From: Burkholderiales bacterium PBB2
GTDB lineage: Bacteria > Pseudomonadota > Gammaproteobacteria > Burkholderiales > Burkholderiaceae_C
Assembly (NCBI GenBank): GCA_002255955.1
Contig: NKIM01000021.1
Coordinates: forward strand, 1 to 64,000
Direction: 5' to 3'
Length of the DNA: 64,000 nt
The stretch's first letter is position 1. Each line of letters opens with the position of its first letter. The notes beneath the pieces are model-generated. The model did no database searches, was not told where the DNA came from, and worked only from the letters and a program-made list of their open reading frames with translations. Shown piece after piece: positions 44,631 to 55,420 of this stretch. The position numbers and the translations under genes were made by a program.

Positions 44631-47273
44631 TTACAGGCGTTCTGCCACCCAGGCCTGGACCGAGGCCAGTGCGGCCGGCACGGCGGCCGGCTGCGTGCCG
44701 CCGGCCATGGCCAGATCGGGCTTGCCGCCGCCCTTGCCGCCGCATTGCTGGGCCACGAAGCTGACCAGCTCGCCGGCCTTCAGGCCACGGGCGATGTAGT
44801 CGGCGGTGACGCCCGCCGAAAGGTGCACCTTCTCGCCTTCGACGGCGGCCAGCACGATCACGGCCGAGTGCATCTTGTCGCGCAGCTTGTCGATGGTTTC
44901 GCGCAGGGTCTTGGCATCGGCGCCATCGAGGGTGACGGCCAGGACCTTGGCACCCTTCACATCGATAGCCTGAGTCAACAACTCATTGCTCTGGGCTGCG
45001 GCCAGGCGGCTCTTGGCCGTGGCCAGGTCTTTCTCCAGGGCCTTGACCTGGTCCAGCACGGCATGCAGGCGTGGCTCCAAATCGGCCGGCGCGGTCTTCA
45101 GAGTCTGGGCGGCGCGGCTGACCGTGCCTTCCAGCTGCTGCAGATAGGCCAGAGCGTTGTCGCCGGTGACGGCTTCGATGCGGCGCACGCCGGCGGCCAC
45201 GCCGCCTTCGGACACGATCTTGAACAGGCCGATGTCGCCGGTGGCCTTGACGTGGGTGCCGCCGCAGAGTTCCTTGGACGAGCCGATGCTCAGCACGCGC
45301 ACGGTTTCGCCGTACTTCTCGCCGAACAGCATCATGGCGCCGCTCTTCTGCGCATCATCGAGCGCCATGACCTCGGCCTTGGCACCGGCATTGGCCAGGA
45401 TTTCGGCGTTGACGATGGCCTCGACCTTGGCGATCTGCTCGGCGGTGACCGGGGCGTTGTGGGCAAAGTCGAAGCGGGTGCGTTCGGCGTTGACCAAGGA
45501 ACCCTTTTGCTGCACGTGGGCGCCCAGCACTTCGCGCAAGGCTTTGTGCATCAGGTGGGTGGCGCTGTGGTTGCGCACGGTCTTGGCGCGGGCTTCGGCG
45601 TTGACGCGGGCGACAAAGCTGTCGCCGGCCTTGATGCTGCCTTCCAGCACCCGGCCGTGGTGGCCGAAGACATCAGCCTGGATCTTCAGCGTGTCTTCCA
45701 CGGCGAAGCGGCTGCTGTTGTTGCGCAGCTCACCGGCATCACCGGCCTGGCCGCCGCTTTCGGCGTAGAAGGGCGTGTGGTCTAGCACGACGACGGCGTC
45801 ATCGCCGGCATTCGCCTGCTCGACCAGGGCGCCGTCCACGTAGACGGCCGTAACTTTGCTGCTCTCGCAGACCAGGTGCTCGTAGCCGTGGAAGGCGGTG
45901 GGCTGGCCCTTGTACTCGAGGCCGGCGGCCATCTTGAACTTGCCGGCGGCACGGGCTTGCTCGCGCTGACGCGTCATGGCGGCGTCGAAGCCGGCCTGGT
46001 CGACGGTCACGCCGCGCTCGCGGCAGACGTCGGCGGTCAGGTCAGCGGGGAAGCCGTAGGTGTCATGCAACTTGAAGGCCGTGTCGCCGTCGAACACGGT
46101 GCTGCCGCTCTTGCCCATCTCGAGCAGGGCGGCTTCCAGGATTTCCATGCCGTTGGCGATGGTCTGGAAGAAGCGCTCTTCCTCTTGCTTGAGGACCTCG
46201 GTCACGCGGGCTTGCGCTTGGCGCAGCTCGGGATAGGCCTCGCCCATCTGGTTCACCAGCTCGGCCACGATCTTGTGGAAGAAGGGGGTGCGGGCGCCCA
46301 GCTTGTAGCCGTGACGGATGGCGCGGCGGGCGATGCGGCGCAGCACATAACCGCGACCTTCATTGCCCGGGATCACGCCGTCGACGATGGTGAAGCTGCA
46401 AGCGCGGATGTGGTCGGCGATGACCTTGAGCGAGGCGCTGTCCTTGTCGCAATCCTGAGCGCCGGAGCTGTCCACGGCCGCCTTGGCTGCGGCCAGCAGG
46501 GCCACAAAGGTGTCGATCTCGTAGTTCGAGTGCACATGCTGCAGCACCGCAGCCAAGCGTTCCAGGCCCATGCCGGTGTCGACGCTGGGCTTGGGCAGGC
46601 GGTGCATCACGCCGTCTTCAGTCCGGTTGAACTGCATGAAGACGTTGTTCCAGATCTCGATGTAGCGGTCGCCGTCTTCGTTCGGGCTGCCCGGAGGGCC
46701 GCCGGCCACATCGGGGCCGTGGTCGTAGAAGATTTCGGTGCAGGGGCCGCAGGGGCCGGTGTCGCCCATCATCCAGAAGTTGTCGGACATGTAGCGGCCG
46801 CCCTTGTTGTCACCGATGCGCACGATGCGCTCGGCGGGCACGCCCACCACCTTGTTCCAGATCTCGTAGGCCTCGTCGTCCTCGGCGTAGACGGTGACCC
46901 AGAGCTTCTCGGCCGGCAGCATGAACTTGGTGGTCAGCAACTCCCAGGCGTAGGAGATGGCGTCATGCTTGAAGTAGTCCCCGAAGCTGAAGTTGCCCAG
47001 CATTTCGAAGAAGGTGTGGTGGCGCGCGGTGTAGCCGACGTTGTCCAGGTCGTTGTGCTTGCCGCCGGCGCGGATGCATTTCTGGCTGGTGGTGGCGCGG
47101 GTGTAGGCGCGCTTGTCGAAGCCCAGGAACACGTCCTTGAATTGGTTCATGCCCGCGTTGGTGAACAGCAGCGTCGGGTCGTCGCCAGGAACCACGGGGC
47201 TGGACGCCACGATCTGGTGACCTTTGGATTCAAAAAACTTCAGAAACGTCTGGCGAATTTCAGCTGCTTTCAT
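44631..47273 (-). CDS. alaS: Alanyl-tRNA synthetase
   Basis: This 880-residue enzyme charges tRNA-Ala and edits mischarged products. The class II catalytic core ([21 protein letters not shown]), the editing-domain HxxxH motif ([12 protein letters not shown]) and the matching Cys ([16 protein letters not shown]) are intact, as is the C-terminal DHHA1-like domain ([20 protein letters not shown]). I chose ATG 47273; the track start at 47444 lies in the upstream region. It has its own promoter and terminator. Confidence 0.97.
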   Translation of the reverse strand: MKAAEIRQTFLKFFESKGHQIVASSPVVPGDDPTLLFTNAGMNQFKDVFLGFDKRAYTRATTSQKCIRAGGKHNDLDNVGYTARHHTFFEMLGNFSFGDYFKHDAISYAWELLTTKFMLPAEKLWVTVYAEDDEAYEIWNKVVGVPAERIVRIGDNKGGRYMSDNFWMMGDTGPCGPCTEIFYDHGPDVAGGPPGSPNEDGDRYIEIWNNVFMQFNRTEDGVMHRLPKPSVDTGMGLERLAAVLQHVHSNYEIDTFVALLAAAKAAVDSSGAQDCDKDSASLKVIADHIRACSFTIVDGVIPGNEGRGYVLRRIARRAIRHGYKLGARTPFFHKIVAELVNQMGEAYPELRQAQARVTEVLKQEEERFFQTIANGMEILEAALLEMGKSGSTVFDGDTAFKLHDTYGFPADLTADVCRERGVTVDQAGFDAAMTRQREQARAAGKFKMAAGLEYKGQPTAFHGYEHLVCESSKVTAVYVDGALVEQANAGDDAVVVLDHTPFYAESGGQAGDAGELRNNSSRFAVEDTLKIQADVFGHHGRVLEGSIKAGDSFVARVNAEARAKTVRNHSATHLMHKALREVLGAHVQQKGSLVNAERTRFDFAHNAPVTAEQIAKVEAIVNAEILANAGAKAEVMALDDAQKSGAMMLFGEKYGETVRVLSIGSSKELCGGTHVKATGDIGLFKIVSEGGVAAGVRRIEAVTGDNALAYLQQLEGTVSRAAQTLKTAPADLEPRLHAVLDQVKALEKDLATAKSRLAAAQSNELLTQAIDVKGAKVLAVTLDGADAKTLRETIDKLRDKMHSAVIVLAAVEGEKVHLSAGVTADYIARGLKAGELVSFVAQQCGGKGGGKPDLAMAGGTQPAAVPAALASVQAWVAERL

Positions 47274-47294
47274 TCCGTGGCTTTCTGCGGGCAG

Positions 47295-47313
47295 CCCTGT
47301 CTTTCGAACAGGG
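47295..47313 (-). promoter_or_regulatory. Hairpin in the alaS leader
   Basis: CCCTGT/ACAGGG forms a 6-bp stem with a 7-nt loop, 22 bp upstream of the start codon. It could modulate translation but resembles no known leader element such as a T-box. Confidence 0.4.
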
Positions 47314-47340
47314 TAAATGCTTGATTTTTGTGGACTTTTG

Positions 47341-47346
47341 ATTATA
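47341..47346 (-). promoter_or_regulatory. -10 element of the alaS promoter
   Basis: A perfect TATAAT on the minus strand lies about 70 bp upstream of the alaS start. The upstream -35 region is GC-rich and weak, so the promoter call rests mainly on the -10. Confidence 0.5.
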
Positions 47347-47435
47347 GGTCGCGGGCCGCACCGTCCGGGCGAGCGGTGTGGGCGAAGCAGGTAGAGTGTG
47401 GCCCCAAGAAGCCACGAACCTTGGAGACCTCTGCA

Positions 47436-48926
47436 ATGGACCACAGCAAGAATTCACCCCTGGCCGCCCTCGATGACGCCAGCCTTCTGCGCACCCAGGC
47501 CTTGATCAACGGCGAGTGGGTGGCCGGCAGCGAGCGCTTTGCCGTCGTCGACCCGGCCACTGGCGCGCAACTGGCCGAGGTGGCCAATCTGGGCGCCGGC
47601 GATGCGGAGGCGGCGATTGCCGCGGCGCAGAACGCCTTCGGCCCCTGGCGCAGCAAGACGGCCAAGGAGCGCGCCGCCATCCTGATGCGCTGGTCGCAGC
47701 TGCTCCACAAGCATGCTGACGACCTGGCCCGCATCATGACGGCCGAGCAGGGCAAGCCGCTGGCCGAAGCGCGCGGCGAAGTGGCCTACGGTGCCAGCTT
47801 CATCGACTGGTTTGCCGAAGAGGGCAAGCGGGTCTACGGCGAGACCATCCCGACCACCGACAACAACAAGCGCTATCTGGTCGTCAAGCAGGCCATGGGT
47901 GTGTGTGCGGCCATCACGCCCTGGAATTTCCCGATCGCCATGATCACCCGCAAGGTGGCGCCGGCCCTGGCGGCCGGTTGCACGGTGGTGATCAAGCCGG
48001 CCGAAGCGACGCCGTTGTCGGCCCTGGCTGTGGCCGAGCTGGCGCAGCGCGCCGGCATGCCGGCCGGTGTGCTCAATGTGCTGACGGCGGACGCCAGCAA
48101 CTCCATCGCCATCGGCCATGTGCTGTGCGACAGCGATGTGGTGCGCCATCTGTCCTTCACCGGTTCGACCGAGGTCGGCCGCATCCTGATGCGCCAGTGC
48201 GCGCAGACGGTCAAGAAGCTGTCCCTGGAGTTGGGTGGTAATGCGCCCTTCATCGTGTTCGACGACGCCGATCTCGACAGTGCTGTGGAAGGCGCCATCG
48301 CCAGCAAGTACCGCAATGCCGGCCAGACCTGTGTTTGCGCCAACCGCCTGTATGTGCAGGCCGGTGTGTACGAGGCCTTCCTGGACAAGCTCAGCGCCAA
48401 GGTCGCCGCGCTCAAAGTGGGCAATGGTTTCGAGCCGGGCGTGAACGTCGGCCCGCTGATCGACGAGCAAGCCATGGCCAAGGTGGAGTCGCATGTCAAC
48501 GACGCGCTGGCCCTGGGCGCACGCCTGCTGAGCGGCGGCAAGCGCGCCACCGAGTTGGGTGCGCAGTTCTTCGAGCCCACCTTGCTGGCCGACGTCACGC
48601 CGCAGATGTTGTGCTCGCGCGAAGAGACCTTCGGCCCGGTGGCGCCGGTGTTCAAGTTCCAGACCGAGGCCGAGGCCATCGCCCTGGCCAACAACACCGA
48701 GTTCGGCCTGGCCAGTTACTTCTACAGCCGGGACATCGGCCGGATCTTCCGCGTCGGCGAGGCGCTCGAGTACGGCATGGTGGGTGTCAACACCGGCCTG
48801 ATCGCCACCGCCGAAGTGCCCTTCGGCGGCGTCAAGCAATCGGGCCTGGGCCGCGAAGGCGCGCATCACGGCATGGATGATTACGTCGAGATCAAGTACC
48901 TGTGTCTGGGTGACATCCAGAAGTGA
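47436..48926 (+). CDS. gabD: Succinate-semialdehyde dehydrogenase (NADP+)
   Basis: This 496-residue aldehyde dehydrogenase starts at ATG 47436 after TTGGAGA. The GabD-type signatures are clear: [40 protein letters not shown], the catalytic Glu segment [16 protein letters not shown] and the catalytic Cys in [11 protein letters not shown]. It oxidises succinate semialdehyde to succinate in GABA breakdown. No gabT or gabP is adjacent. It is divergent from alaS and ends in a bidirectional terminator. Confidence 0.93.
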   Translation: MDHSKNSPLAALDDASLLRTQALINGEWVAGSERFAVVDPATGAQLAEVANLGAGDAEAAIAAAQNAFGPWRSKTAKERAAILMRWSQLLHKHADDLARIMTAEQGKPLAEARGEVAYGASFIDWFAEEGKRVYGETIPTTDNNKRYLVVKQAMGVCAAITPWNFPIAMITRKVAPALAAGCTVVIKPAEATPLSALAVAELAQRAGMPAGVLNVLTADASNSIAIGHVLCDSDVVRHLSFTGSTEVGRILMRQCAQTVKKLSLELGGNAPFIVFDDADLDSAVEGAIASKYRNAGQTCVCANRLYVQAGVYEAFLDKLSAKVAALKVGNGFEPGVNVGPLIDEQAMAKVESHVNDALALGARLLSGGKRATELGAQFFEPTLLADVTPQMLCSREETFGPVAPVFKFQTEAEAIALANNTEFGLASYFYSRDIGRIFRVGEALEYGMVGVNTGLIATAEVPFGGVKQSGLGREGAHHGMDDYVEIKYLCLGDIQK

Positions 48927-48988
48927 GCCCGGCTCGCCTGGACTGAAGCGAATGTGGCGCTGAGCTCTTGACGAGTTCAGCGTCCATG

Positions 48989-49025
48989 AAAAAAGGGGCC
49001 GCGTGAGCGGCCCCTTTCGTTTTCT
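48989..49025. terminator. Bidirectional terminator between gabD and the Oar-like receptor
   Basis: AAAGGGGCCGC (48992-49002) and GCGGCCCCTTT (49007-49017) form an 11-bp stem with a GTGA loop. Tails are T-rich in both directions, so it serves both convergent genes. Confidence 0.92.
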
Positions 49026-49075
49026 GGCTGCCTGCCCCGAGGCTTTGCAGTCTCGGGGTGGGCGGTCACGGATGC

Positions 49076-52000
49076 TTAGAACTCGTACTTCAGCGTGACC
49101 TGAGCAGCCCATGCGGATTCGCCGCGGGTTTGCTTGGTCGTGTAGTCCGTCGGGTCGTTGACCGAGTAGATCATCTTGCCGGTGGCGGGGTCGATACCGG
49201 CGAAGTTCACGAAGTTGCGAACGTTGCCGCCGGTGCCGAAGCCGATTTCGTCGATGCGGCCCCAACGCTTGTTCAGCAGGTTGGTGAAGTTCAGGATGTC
49301 CAGCGTGACCACGCCCTTGTTCTTGCCGAACAGGCCCGGCAGTTCCTGGCTGACACGCACGTCCAGGCTGTTGGTGAACTTCGAGAACGAGCTGTTCCGT
49401 CCGGTCACACCGCCCTTGGCATTGCGCAGGCCCGATTCGCTTTCGACGATGGTCCAGAACTTGGCTTCAGCCGCGGCGGCGGTGCTCTTCTGATAAGCGT
49501 CCAGAGCGGCTTGGTTGGCGATGGTCGATCCGCTGACAGGCAGGCGGAACAGCACTTCACCCGAACCCGGAGCCTTGGGGATGTACAGCAGGTCGTTACC
49601 GGCAACACCGTCGCCGTTCATGTCGTTGTTGAAGGTCCAGCTGTAGGGGCGGCCTTCACGACCTTCGTAGACCAGGCCGACGGTGGTCTTGTAGCTGCCG
49701 ATGAAGGCCTTGGACCAGCTGGCTTGCGCGTTGAAGCGGTTGCGAACCAGGGTGGCCGAGTTGGCTGCCACTTCTTCGTTCGGGTTGAACACAGCCCGGT
49801 TGATGAAGTTGGAGTTGGCCGTCGAGGAGGTCAGCGGGCTGACTTCCGTGGCGCTGGTGCGGGTGTAAGCCACGCCCCAGCCGAAGCCCTGGGTGTTGGG
49901 CAGCGACAGGCTCAGGGTCAGGGCATTGCCGCCACCCTTCTTGGTCTTTTCCACCACGGTCACGTTGGTGAACGCGTTGTTGTTCAGGGCGCGGGTCAGG
50001 CGGCCGCAGTTGCTGGGGCTGGAGTCATTGCCGCCGGCGTAGCAAAGAGGCGAACGGCCGGCCGCGTTGTAGTACATCTCGCGACCATCGATCGGCGAGG
50101 TGGACATGACCGGGCCGAAGTTCAGGAACTTGTAGTACAGGCCGTTGTCCACGCGGGTGTTCAGCAGCTCGGCACCTGCCACCAGGCCATGCCAGGGCAG
50201 CTCGGTGTCAAACGCGATATTGCTCTTCCACACCGACGGTTGGCCCACGCCCGGGGCCACGAAATCGACCAATGCGGCCGGCGGGGTGCCGTCCACGGTC
50301 GGTTGCGAGGCGGTGTTCGGCGTGAACTTGATGCTGGAGCAAGGCGTGGCGCCATTGCCGCAGTTGAAGTTGGCCGTGGCCGCACCGTTGTTCTGGAAGG
50401 GGTTGGTCAGCCAGACCGAAGCGGCCGAGCCCATGAACAGGCCAACGCCACCGCGGACTTGCGACTTGCGCTTGTCCACCGGGTCCAGCGCGTAGTTGAA
50501 GCCGAAACGCGGCTGAATCAACTTTTCGCCGTCCAGGGTGTTGGTGTTGTCGTAGCCGAAGCCGCCGGTCTGGCGGGTGTTGGTGGCGACATTGCCAGCC
50601 ACCACCGGGCCCGAGGCCTTGGCGTTGGCTTTAGGACGGTCGTTGGTGCTCATCGTGTCGATGCGCACGCCGCCGGTCAGGGTCAGCTGCTTGCTGACGG
50701 TCCAGGTGTCTTGCAGGAAAAGGCCGACATTGGTCAGCTTCCAGTCCGCCGCGCCGTCTTGCAGCACGCTGCCGGCCAGCGGCAGCTGGACCGTGTAGCC
50801 CGTCACGGTGTTGGCCTTCCACAGGGCGACTGGGTCGTTGCCGCTGTAGGTGTAGGTGCCCTTGGTGTTCTGCAGGAAGGCGTTGAAGATTTCGTTGCGC
50901 TGCAGGTCGGCGCCGGCCTTGATTTCATGCTTGTCCAGCGCCAGGGTGCCGGCGAAGAAGGCATCGAAGGTCTTGGTTTGCAGGCTGTTGAAATGACGGC
51001 TGGCTTCCGTGCCAAAGCGCAGGGTGCGGTTGCCGGTGGCGGTGCCAGCCGGGGCCGGGGTGGTCCAGGTCAGGCTGACCTGAGGCAGATCGCTGGCGTT
51101 GACCGGATCGCTCTTGTAGTCGCGCTGCGACAGCTTCAGTTCGGTCGAGAAGTTGTCGGTCCAGTCGGCGAACCATTGGCCGACCACGGTTTCCAGGGTC
51201 TTGTCTTGCTTGTACCAGTGCGAAGACAGCGACAGGGTCGTGGAGTTCAGGTTCGGGAAAATCGGGTTGCTTTCCTCGGACTTGGTGTAGCGCAGGTTGG
51301 CCTTGTGCTTCTCGCTGATGTTCCAGTCCAGCTTCAGCAGGGTGTCCTTGGCCACCAGCTTGATGCCGCTGGGTACGGCCAAGCTACCGATGTCCATGTT
51401 GTAGACATCCTTGGCGAGAGCTTGCGCAGCGGCGATTTGGTCGGTGGTGATGCCGACGTTGGCCTGGCTGCTGCCGACCGGGCCGAAGCTCGGTGCGGTG
51501 CGGCTGCTCTTCAGCTCTTCGTAGCTGGCGAAGAAGAACAGGGTGTCCTTGATGATCGGGCCACCCAGGGTGAAGCCCTTCAGATCTTCCGTGAACGGAC
51601 CAGGGCGGGCATAGGCCTTGTTGGCCAGGGTGTAGCGGTCGCCGGACGTCTTGTCGTTGCGGAACACGTAGTACACGCTGCCGGCAAACTCGTTGGTACC
51701 CGACTTGGTCACGGCGTTGATGTTGGCGCCGGTGTAACCCTGCTGGGTGACGTCGTAGTTCGAGATGTTGACTTGAACGGCCTGGATCGCGTCGACCGAG
51801 ATCGGCTGCTTCAGGGTGGGCAAGCCATTGGATTCAAGACCGAAGGTGTCGTTGACGCGCACGCCGTCGACGGTGATGGAGTTGAAGCGGGCGTTTTGGC
51901 CGGCGGCGGAGATTTCGCCACTGCCCTTGTCGGTTTGCGACAGGCGCGGGTCGTTGCGGGCGTAGTCCGACAGGCTGCGACTGATGGAGGCGAACGCGTC

Positions 52001-52450
52001 CAGCTCCTTGCGGCTGACGCTGGTGCCCGAGCCCATGGTCGAGTTGCTGAACTTGTTGTTGGCCGCGCTGCTGCCCGACACCACCACCGTGCTCAGCACA
52101 TTGCCGCCCAGGGTGAAGTCGAGGTTCAGGCTTTCAGCCAGTGCCAGGTAGACGCCCTGACGCAGGTCTTTGTCCGAACCCTTGCTGATGCTGATGGTGT
52201 AGGGGCCGCCGACGCGCAGGCCGCGGGCCGAGTAACGGCCCTCGGCATCGGTGATCACGTTGTTGACCGAGCCCGACTCTTCGTGACGGATGCTCACGGC
52301 CACACCGGCCAGGGCCTTGCCGTCAGCGCTGGTGACGCGACCGGCCACCGCCGAGGTCGTGTTCTGTGCCATCGCCGGGGCAGCCGCCACGATGGCGACC
52401 GCGACGCTCAGCGCCGTCCGGGAAAAATCTGACCAATGCCTGCTGCTCAT
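49076..52450 (-). CDS. Oar-like TonB-dependent receptor with carboxypeptidase-regulatory N-domain
   Basis: This 1124-residue outer-membrane protein starts at ATG 52450 after GGAG. It has a signal peptide ending near PAMAQN, then a carboxypeptidase-regulatory-like domain (TSAVAGRVTSADGKALAGVAVSIRHEESGS), a plug domain (RSLSDYARNDPRLSQTDKG, SITVDGVRVNDTFG) and a long beta-barrel ending in KYEF. The order matches the Oar/OmpA-related receptors of Myxococcus and xanthomonads. It probably imports a large ligand, perhaps a peptide or carbohydrate. LacI-type operator motifs upstream hint at sugar control. Confidence 0.88.
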   Translation of the reverse strand: MSSRHWSDFSRTALSVAVAIVAAAPAMAQNTTSAVAGRVTSADGKALAGVAVSIRHEESGSVNNVITDAEGRYSARGLRVGGPYTISISKGSDKDLRQGVYLALAESLNLDFTLGGNVLSTVVVSGSSAANNKFSNSTMGSGTSVSRKELDAFASISRSLSDYARNDPRLSQTDKGSGEISAAGQNARFNSITVDGVRVNDTFGLESNGLPTLKQPISVDAIQAVQVNISNYDVTQQGYTGANINAVTKSGTNEFAGSVYYVFRNDKTSGDRYTLANKAYARPGPFTEDLKGFTLGGPIIKDTLFFFASYEELKSSRTAPSFGPVGSSQANVGITTDQIAAAQALAKDVYNMDIGSLAVPSGIKLVAKDTLLKLDWNISEKHKANLRYTKSEESNPIFPNLNSTTLSLSSHWYKQDKTLETVVGQWFADWTDNFSTELKLSQRDYKSDPVNASDLPQVSLTWTTPAPAGTATGNRTLRFGTEASRHFNSLQTKTFDAFFAGTLALDKHEIKAGADLQRNEIFNAFLQNTKGTYTYSGNDPVALWKANTVTGYTVQLPLAGSVLQDGAADWKLTNVGLFLQDTWTVSKQLTLTGGVRIDTMSTNDRPKANAKASGPVVAGNVATNTRQTGGFGYDNTNTLDGEKLIQPRFGFNYALDPVDKRKSQVRGGVGLFMGSAASVWLTNPFQNNGAATANFNCGNGATPCSSIKFTPNTASQPTVDGTPPAALVDFVAPGVGQPSVWKSNIAFDTELPWHGLVAGAELLNTRVDNGLYYKFLNFGPVMSTSPIDGREMYYNAAGRSPLCYAGGNDSSPSNCGRLTRALNNNAFTNVTVVEKTKKGGGNALTLSLSLPNTQGFGWGVAYTRTSATEVSPLTSSTANSNFINRAVFNPNEEVAANSATLVRNRFNAQASWSKAFIGSYKTTVGLVYEGREGRPYSWTFNNDMNGDGVAGNDLLYIPKAPGSGEVLFRLPVSGSTIANQAALDAYQKSTAAAAEAKFWTIVESESGLRNAKGGVTGRNSSFSKFTNSLDVRVSQELPGLFGKNKGVVTLDILNFTNLLNKRWGRIDEIGFGTGGNVRNFVNFAGIDPATGKMIYSVNDPTDYTTKQTRGESAWAAQVTLKYEF

Positions 52451-52522
52451 CGTGATTACTCCAATAAAAGCGCTGAAATACGCGTAAAAAATTTGTCACA
52501 AAAATGTACATCGAAGGCAGTC

Positions 52523-52668
52523 GCAAACGTTTACTTGCGCCTGCTTTCCGCATCGAAGCCACATCGGCCTCGGCTTGCAGAAAGTCCTTCTTGTCAAAAG
52601 TCGGGCCCTGTGTCTGCGCGCGATTCAATCCGTTCTGAGCGCAAGCGCTTCAGTTCGAAAACGTTTGC
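52523..52668. promoter_or_regulatory. LacI-type operator motifs upstream of the Oar-like receptor
   Basis: GCAAACGTTTAC at 52523-52534 and GAAAACGTTTGC at 52657-52668 are near reverse complements of each other and share the AAACGTTT core used by LacI-family repressors. An AAGCGCTT palindrome sits at 52643-52650. The first is 73 bp upstream of the receptor start. No LacI gene is in the window. Confidence 0.55.
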
Positions 52669-53124
52669 GCGTGGACTCAAAAAAAAGCGGCAGACGGGGC
52701 AGAATGTTCAATTGTCGTTCCAGCTTTGGCCTGGGGCTGTACCGGAACTAGATCGTATGACCCAATTTTCCAGCCCCCGAGCGCCTTGGCGATATCCGGG
52801 TGCACCCGGAAGTCGGGGGTGTTCGGTGCCCAAAACCAGCCAAATCTGACTCCGGGACGGACTGTGCCCAGGGGATGTTGAAGTTCCGTGACAGTTCGTG
52901 ACCTGCGAGGTGTGCGTTGTGAATTAGCGACGAAAGCCAATTCACAGGGCTTTGCGGCGACGTGTAACGCTGTCATCCAGGTTTTTTACGATGACAGCGA
53001 TGTCGAGCAATATGTCGGTCAGGGCCGCCAGAGGCGGGCTGATCACTTGAATAGTGGGGAGTCTGCCTTGTCTTCATTTCTGCACCTCATGGTTCGTGCC
53101 TCCGGCCGGGCGCGCACGCAAACG
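52669..53124. other. Intergenic region with no supported gene
   Basis: This 456-bp stretch before the nucleotidase has several overlapping short ORFs (for example 52677-52976 minus) that share no recognisable domain. It may be a decayed gene remnant. I see no terminal inverted repeats or transposase motif. The nucleotidase promoter must lie in its right part, but no clear -35/-10 pair stands out. Confidence 0.6.
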
Positions 53125-54810
53125 ATGACTGCGCATCGCCTGTCATGCCTCGGTTCGGTGAGCGCGATGGCGGTTTTGCTGGCCGCTTGCGCATCTCCGG
53201 TGCCGCCGGAGGCCACGGCGCCGCGTGAGCTCAGCATTTTTTCGATCAACGATTTCCACGGCCACATTCAGCCCAAGTCACCGACGCCCCTGATGCCGCG
53301 CCTGCCGGACCCGCAGACCGGCGAGATCAAGCCCCAGCCCGCCGGCGGCGTGGCCTATCTGGCCGACGCCTTGCAAAAGCTCCGCGCGCCTCGCCAGCAC
53401 TCGGTGTTTGTGGCCGCGGGAGATTTGATCGGCGCCTCGCCGCAGCTCTCGTCCCTGCTCAAGGATGAGCCGACATTGAGCGCGCTGGGCGAACTCGGCC
53501 TGGTCGCCACTTCGCTGGGCAACCATGAGCTGGATGCCGGCTTGCCCGAGCTGATGCGCAAGGCGCGCGGCGAATGCCCGGCCACGGGTTGTGCCTGGCC
53601 CGAGTTCAAGGGCCCGGGCTTCCCTTATCTGGCGGCCAATTTGCTGGACGCCAACACCGGCCGGGCCTTGCTGCCCAGCCATGTGATCAAGGAGGTGGGC
53701 GGCTACAAGGTCGCCTTTGTGGGCGCGGTGACGCGTGACACGCCTTTGGTCGTCGTGCCACGCGCCATCACTGGCCTGCGCTTTGCCGATGAAGCCGACA
53801 CCCTGAACGCCCTGGTGCCCCAGCTGCGTGCCGAAGGGGCACAGATTCTGGTGGCGGTGATGCACGAGGGTGCCACCCAGCCGGGCGGGGCCAACGACCC
53901 CAGCTATGTCTGCCCTGGCATTCAAGGTCGCGGGGTGGACATCGCCCAGCGCCTGGACCCCGCCTATGCCTTGATCATCAGCGGCCACACCCACCAGGCT
54001 TACACCTGCAAAATCAACGGCCGCCTGCTGGTGCAAGCCGGCAGCTACGGTGGCTGGATCACCGAAAGCCGTTTGACCCTGGATGCCAGCGGCAAGGTGC
54101 TCGATGCGCAGGCGGTCAACCACCCGGTGCTGCAATCGGCCTACCAGCCGAACCCGGCCTTTGTGGCCTTGGTGCAGCGAGCGGCGGCCTTGACGGCTGC
54201 GGTGCGCACCAAGCCGGTGGCCACGCTGAGCCAGGGTGCGCAGCGCAATGCGCGTGCGCCCTTTGGCGATGGCACGCTGGGCAATCTGGTGGCCGATTCT
54301 CAGCTGGCTTACGCCAAGAAGCGCGGCGCTGCCGACATCGCCTTGATGAACCCCGGCGGCATTCGCGCCGACCTCACTGTGGAAGCCGGACGGCCGGTGA
54401 CCATGAGTGATCTGTTCGCCATCCAGCCTTTCGCCAACGAGCTGGTGGTGATGAGCCTCAGCGGCGCCCAGCTGCAGGAACTGCTGCAGCGCCAGTTGCC
54501 CAAAGGGGACGCGCCGCCGCGCTTTCTGCAGGTGTCAAACAGCCTGCGCTACCAGTGGACGCAGGGTGCCGATGGCAGTTCTCGCCTGACCGAGGTCAAG
54601 GTCGATGGTCAGCCCCTGGACCTGCAGCGCAACTACCGCGTGGTGGTCAACAACTTCATGGCCGATGGCGGCGATGGCCTGAGCGTGCTGCGCCAGGGCA
54701 AGGACCGCGTGCCTCTGGGTGTGGACATCGATGCCATGGTCGAGTGGCTGTCTGAGAACCCTGCGGGCGCGATGGCACAGATCGAGCCGGGTCGGATTCG
54801 CAAGCAGTAG
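53125..54810 (+). CDS. Lipoprotein 5'-nucleotidase / metallophosphatase
   Basis: This 561-residue protein has a lipoprotein signal (AMAVLLAACAS). The calcineurin-type metallophosphatase domain follows: INDFHGH, GDLIGASP, GNHELDAG and SGHTHQAY hold the metal ligands. The C-terminal 5'-nucleotidase domain contains LMNPGGIRADL, the FANELVVMSLSG segment and NNFMADGGDGLSV. It would hydrolyse nucleotides or related phosphates in the envelope. I chose ATG 53125; ATG 53089 is also possible. The track start at 52888 lacks a sensible N-terminus. Confidence 0.9.
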   Translation: MTAHRLSCLGSVSAMAVLLAACASPVPPEATAPRELSIFSINDFHGHIQPKSPTPLMPRLPDPQTGEIKPQPAGGVAYLADALQKLRAPRQHSVFVAAGDLIGASPQLSSLLKDEPTLSALGELGLVATSLGNHELDAGLPELMRKARGECPATGCAWPEFKGPGFPYLAANLLDANTGRALLPSHVIKEVGGYKVAFVGAVTRDTPLVVVPRAITGLRFADEADTLNALVPQLRAEGAQILVAVMHEGATQPGGANDPSYVCPGIQGRGVDIAQRLDPAYALIISGHTHQAYTCKINGRLLVQAGSYGGWITESRLTLDASGKVLDAQAVNHPVLQSAYQPNPAFVALVQRAAALTAAVRTKPVATLSQGAQRNARAPFGDGTLGNLVADSQLAYAKKRGAADIALMNPGGIRADLTVEAGRPVTMSDLFAIQPFANELVVMSLSGAQLQELLQRQLPKGDAPPRFLQVSNSLRYQWTQGADGSSRLTEVKVDGQPLDLQRNYRVVVNNFMADGGDGLSVLRQGKDRVPLGVDIDAMVEWLSENPAGAMAQIEPGRIRKQ

Positions 54811-55289
54811 TCAAGCCACCGGCGGACTGGGCCGGTATCGAGGAGCCCTGGCGTAAGCCCGGCTCGCTCGCGCTTTGCCGGCCTCAGCGCTTGGGGCCGC
54901 CCAAGGTCAGCTGCGCAAACGCGGCGGCCCAGACGTCGAAACTGGATTCGCTCACTTCCAGGCCATCCAGCCCGCAATGGCTGAGCTCGGTGCTGATGCC
55001 GGGGTCAGGTCTTGCTGGCTGTGCCGCTGTGGCCTGAGACGGTTGAACACGGTGGGCGGTGGCGAAGTGCTGCATGTCGGGCTTGGGGAGTTCCATGCCG
55101 ACAGCATCGCCCGCCTCGTGGCGTTCAACCATCCTCCTGGAGGGGGTGAGCTCACGGGCTCCTACAAGCCTTGTCCTTCTGATGGGGGAGGGCGCTGGAA
55201 CTGCGCTAGGCAGATAACACGGGGGGATTGAAGCGGGCGCCGATGGGGCAAGACCTGACCCTTGCGTGGATCAGCGCCTAGTGAGGAGA
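54811..55289. other. Intergenic region without a supported gene
   Basis: This 479-bp stretch between the nucleotidase and tRNA-Gly contains two copies of the CAAGACCTGACCC oligomer in opposite orientations (55001-55014 and 55249-55261). The two bracket about 235 bp. Short ORFs on both strands (54875-55231 and 54884-55132) have no recognisable domain. It could be a small decayed or non-autonomous element. Confidence 0.55.
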
Positions 55290-55363
55290 TGGAGCGGGCG
55301 AAGGGAATCGAACCCTCGTCTTAAGCTTGGGAAGCTTCAGCTCTGCCATTGAGCTACGCCCGC
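55290..55363 (-). tRNA. tRNA-Gly (CCC anticodon)
   Basis: Read on the minus strand it begins GCGGGCGTAGCTCAATGG and ends TTCGCCCGCTCCA with the CCA encoded. The anticodon loop TTCCCAA gives CCC. The acceptor stem GCGGGCG/CGCCCGC is perfect and the TPsiC arm is GGGTTCGATTCCC. Confidence 0.95.
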
Positions 55364-55420
55364 GGTGCGTACTTGTAATTGCGGTGAAAGTATAGCGAGC
55401 CCCTGGCTCGCGCCTTGGGG

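Noticed and set aside
49058-52432. 1124-residue plus-strand ORF
   Set aside because: Antisense shadow of the Oar-like receptor, which has a signal peptide, a plug and a barrel end.
52677-52976. 99-residue minus-strand ORF, possible transposase remnant
   Set aside because: No recognisable transposase motif and no terminal inverted repeats.
54884-55231. Short ORFs between the nucleotidase and tRNA-Gly
   Set aside because: No domain, no ribosome-binding site and conflicting frames.
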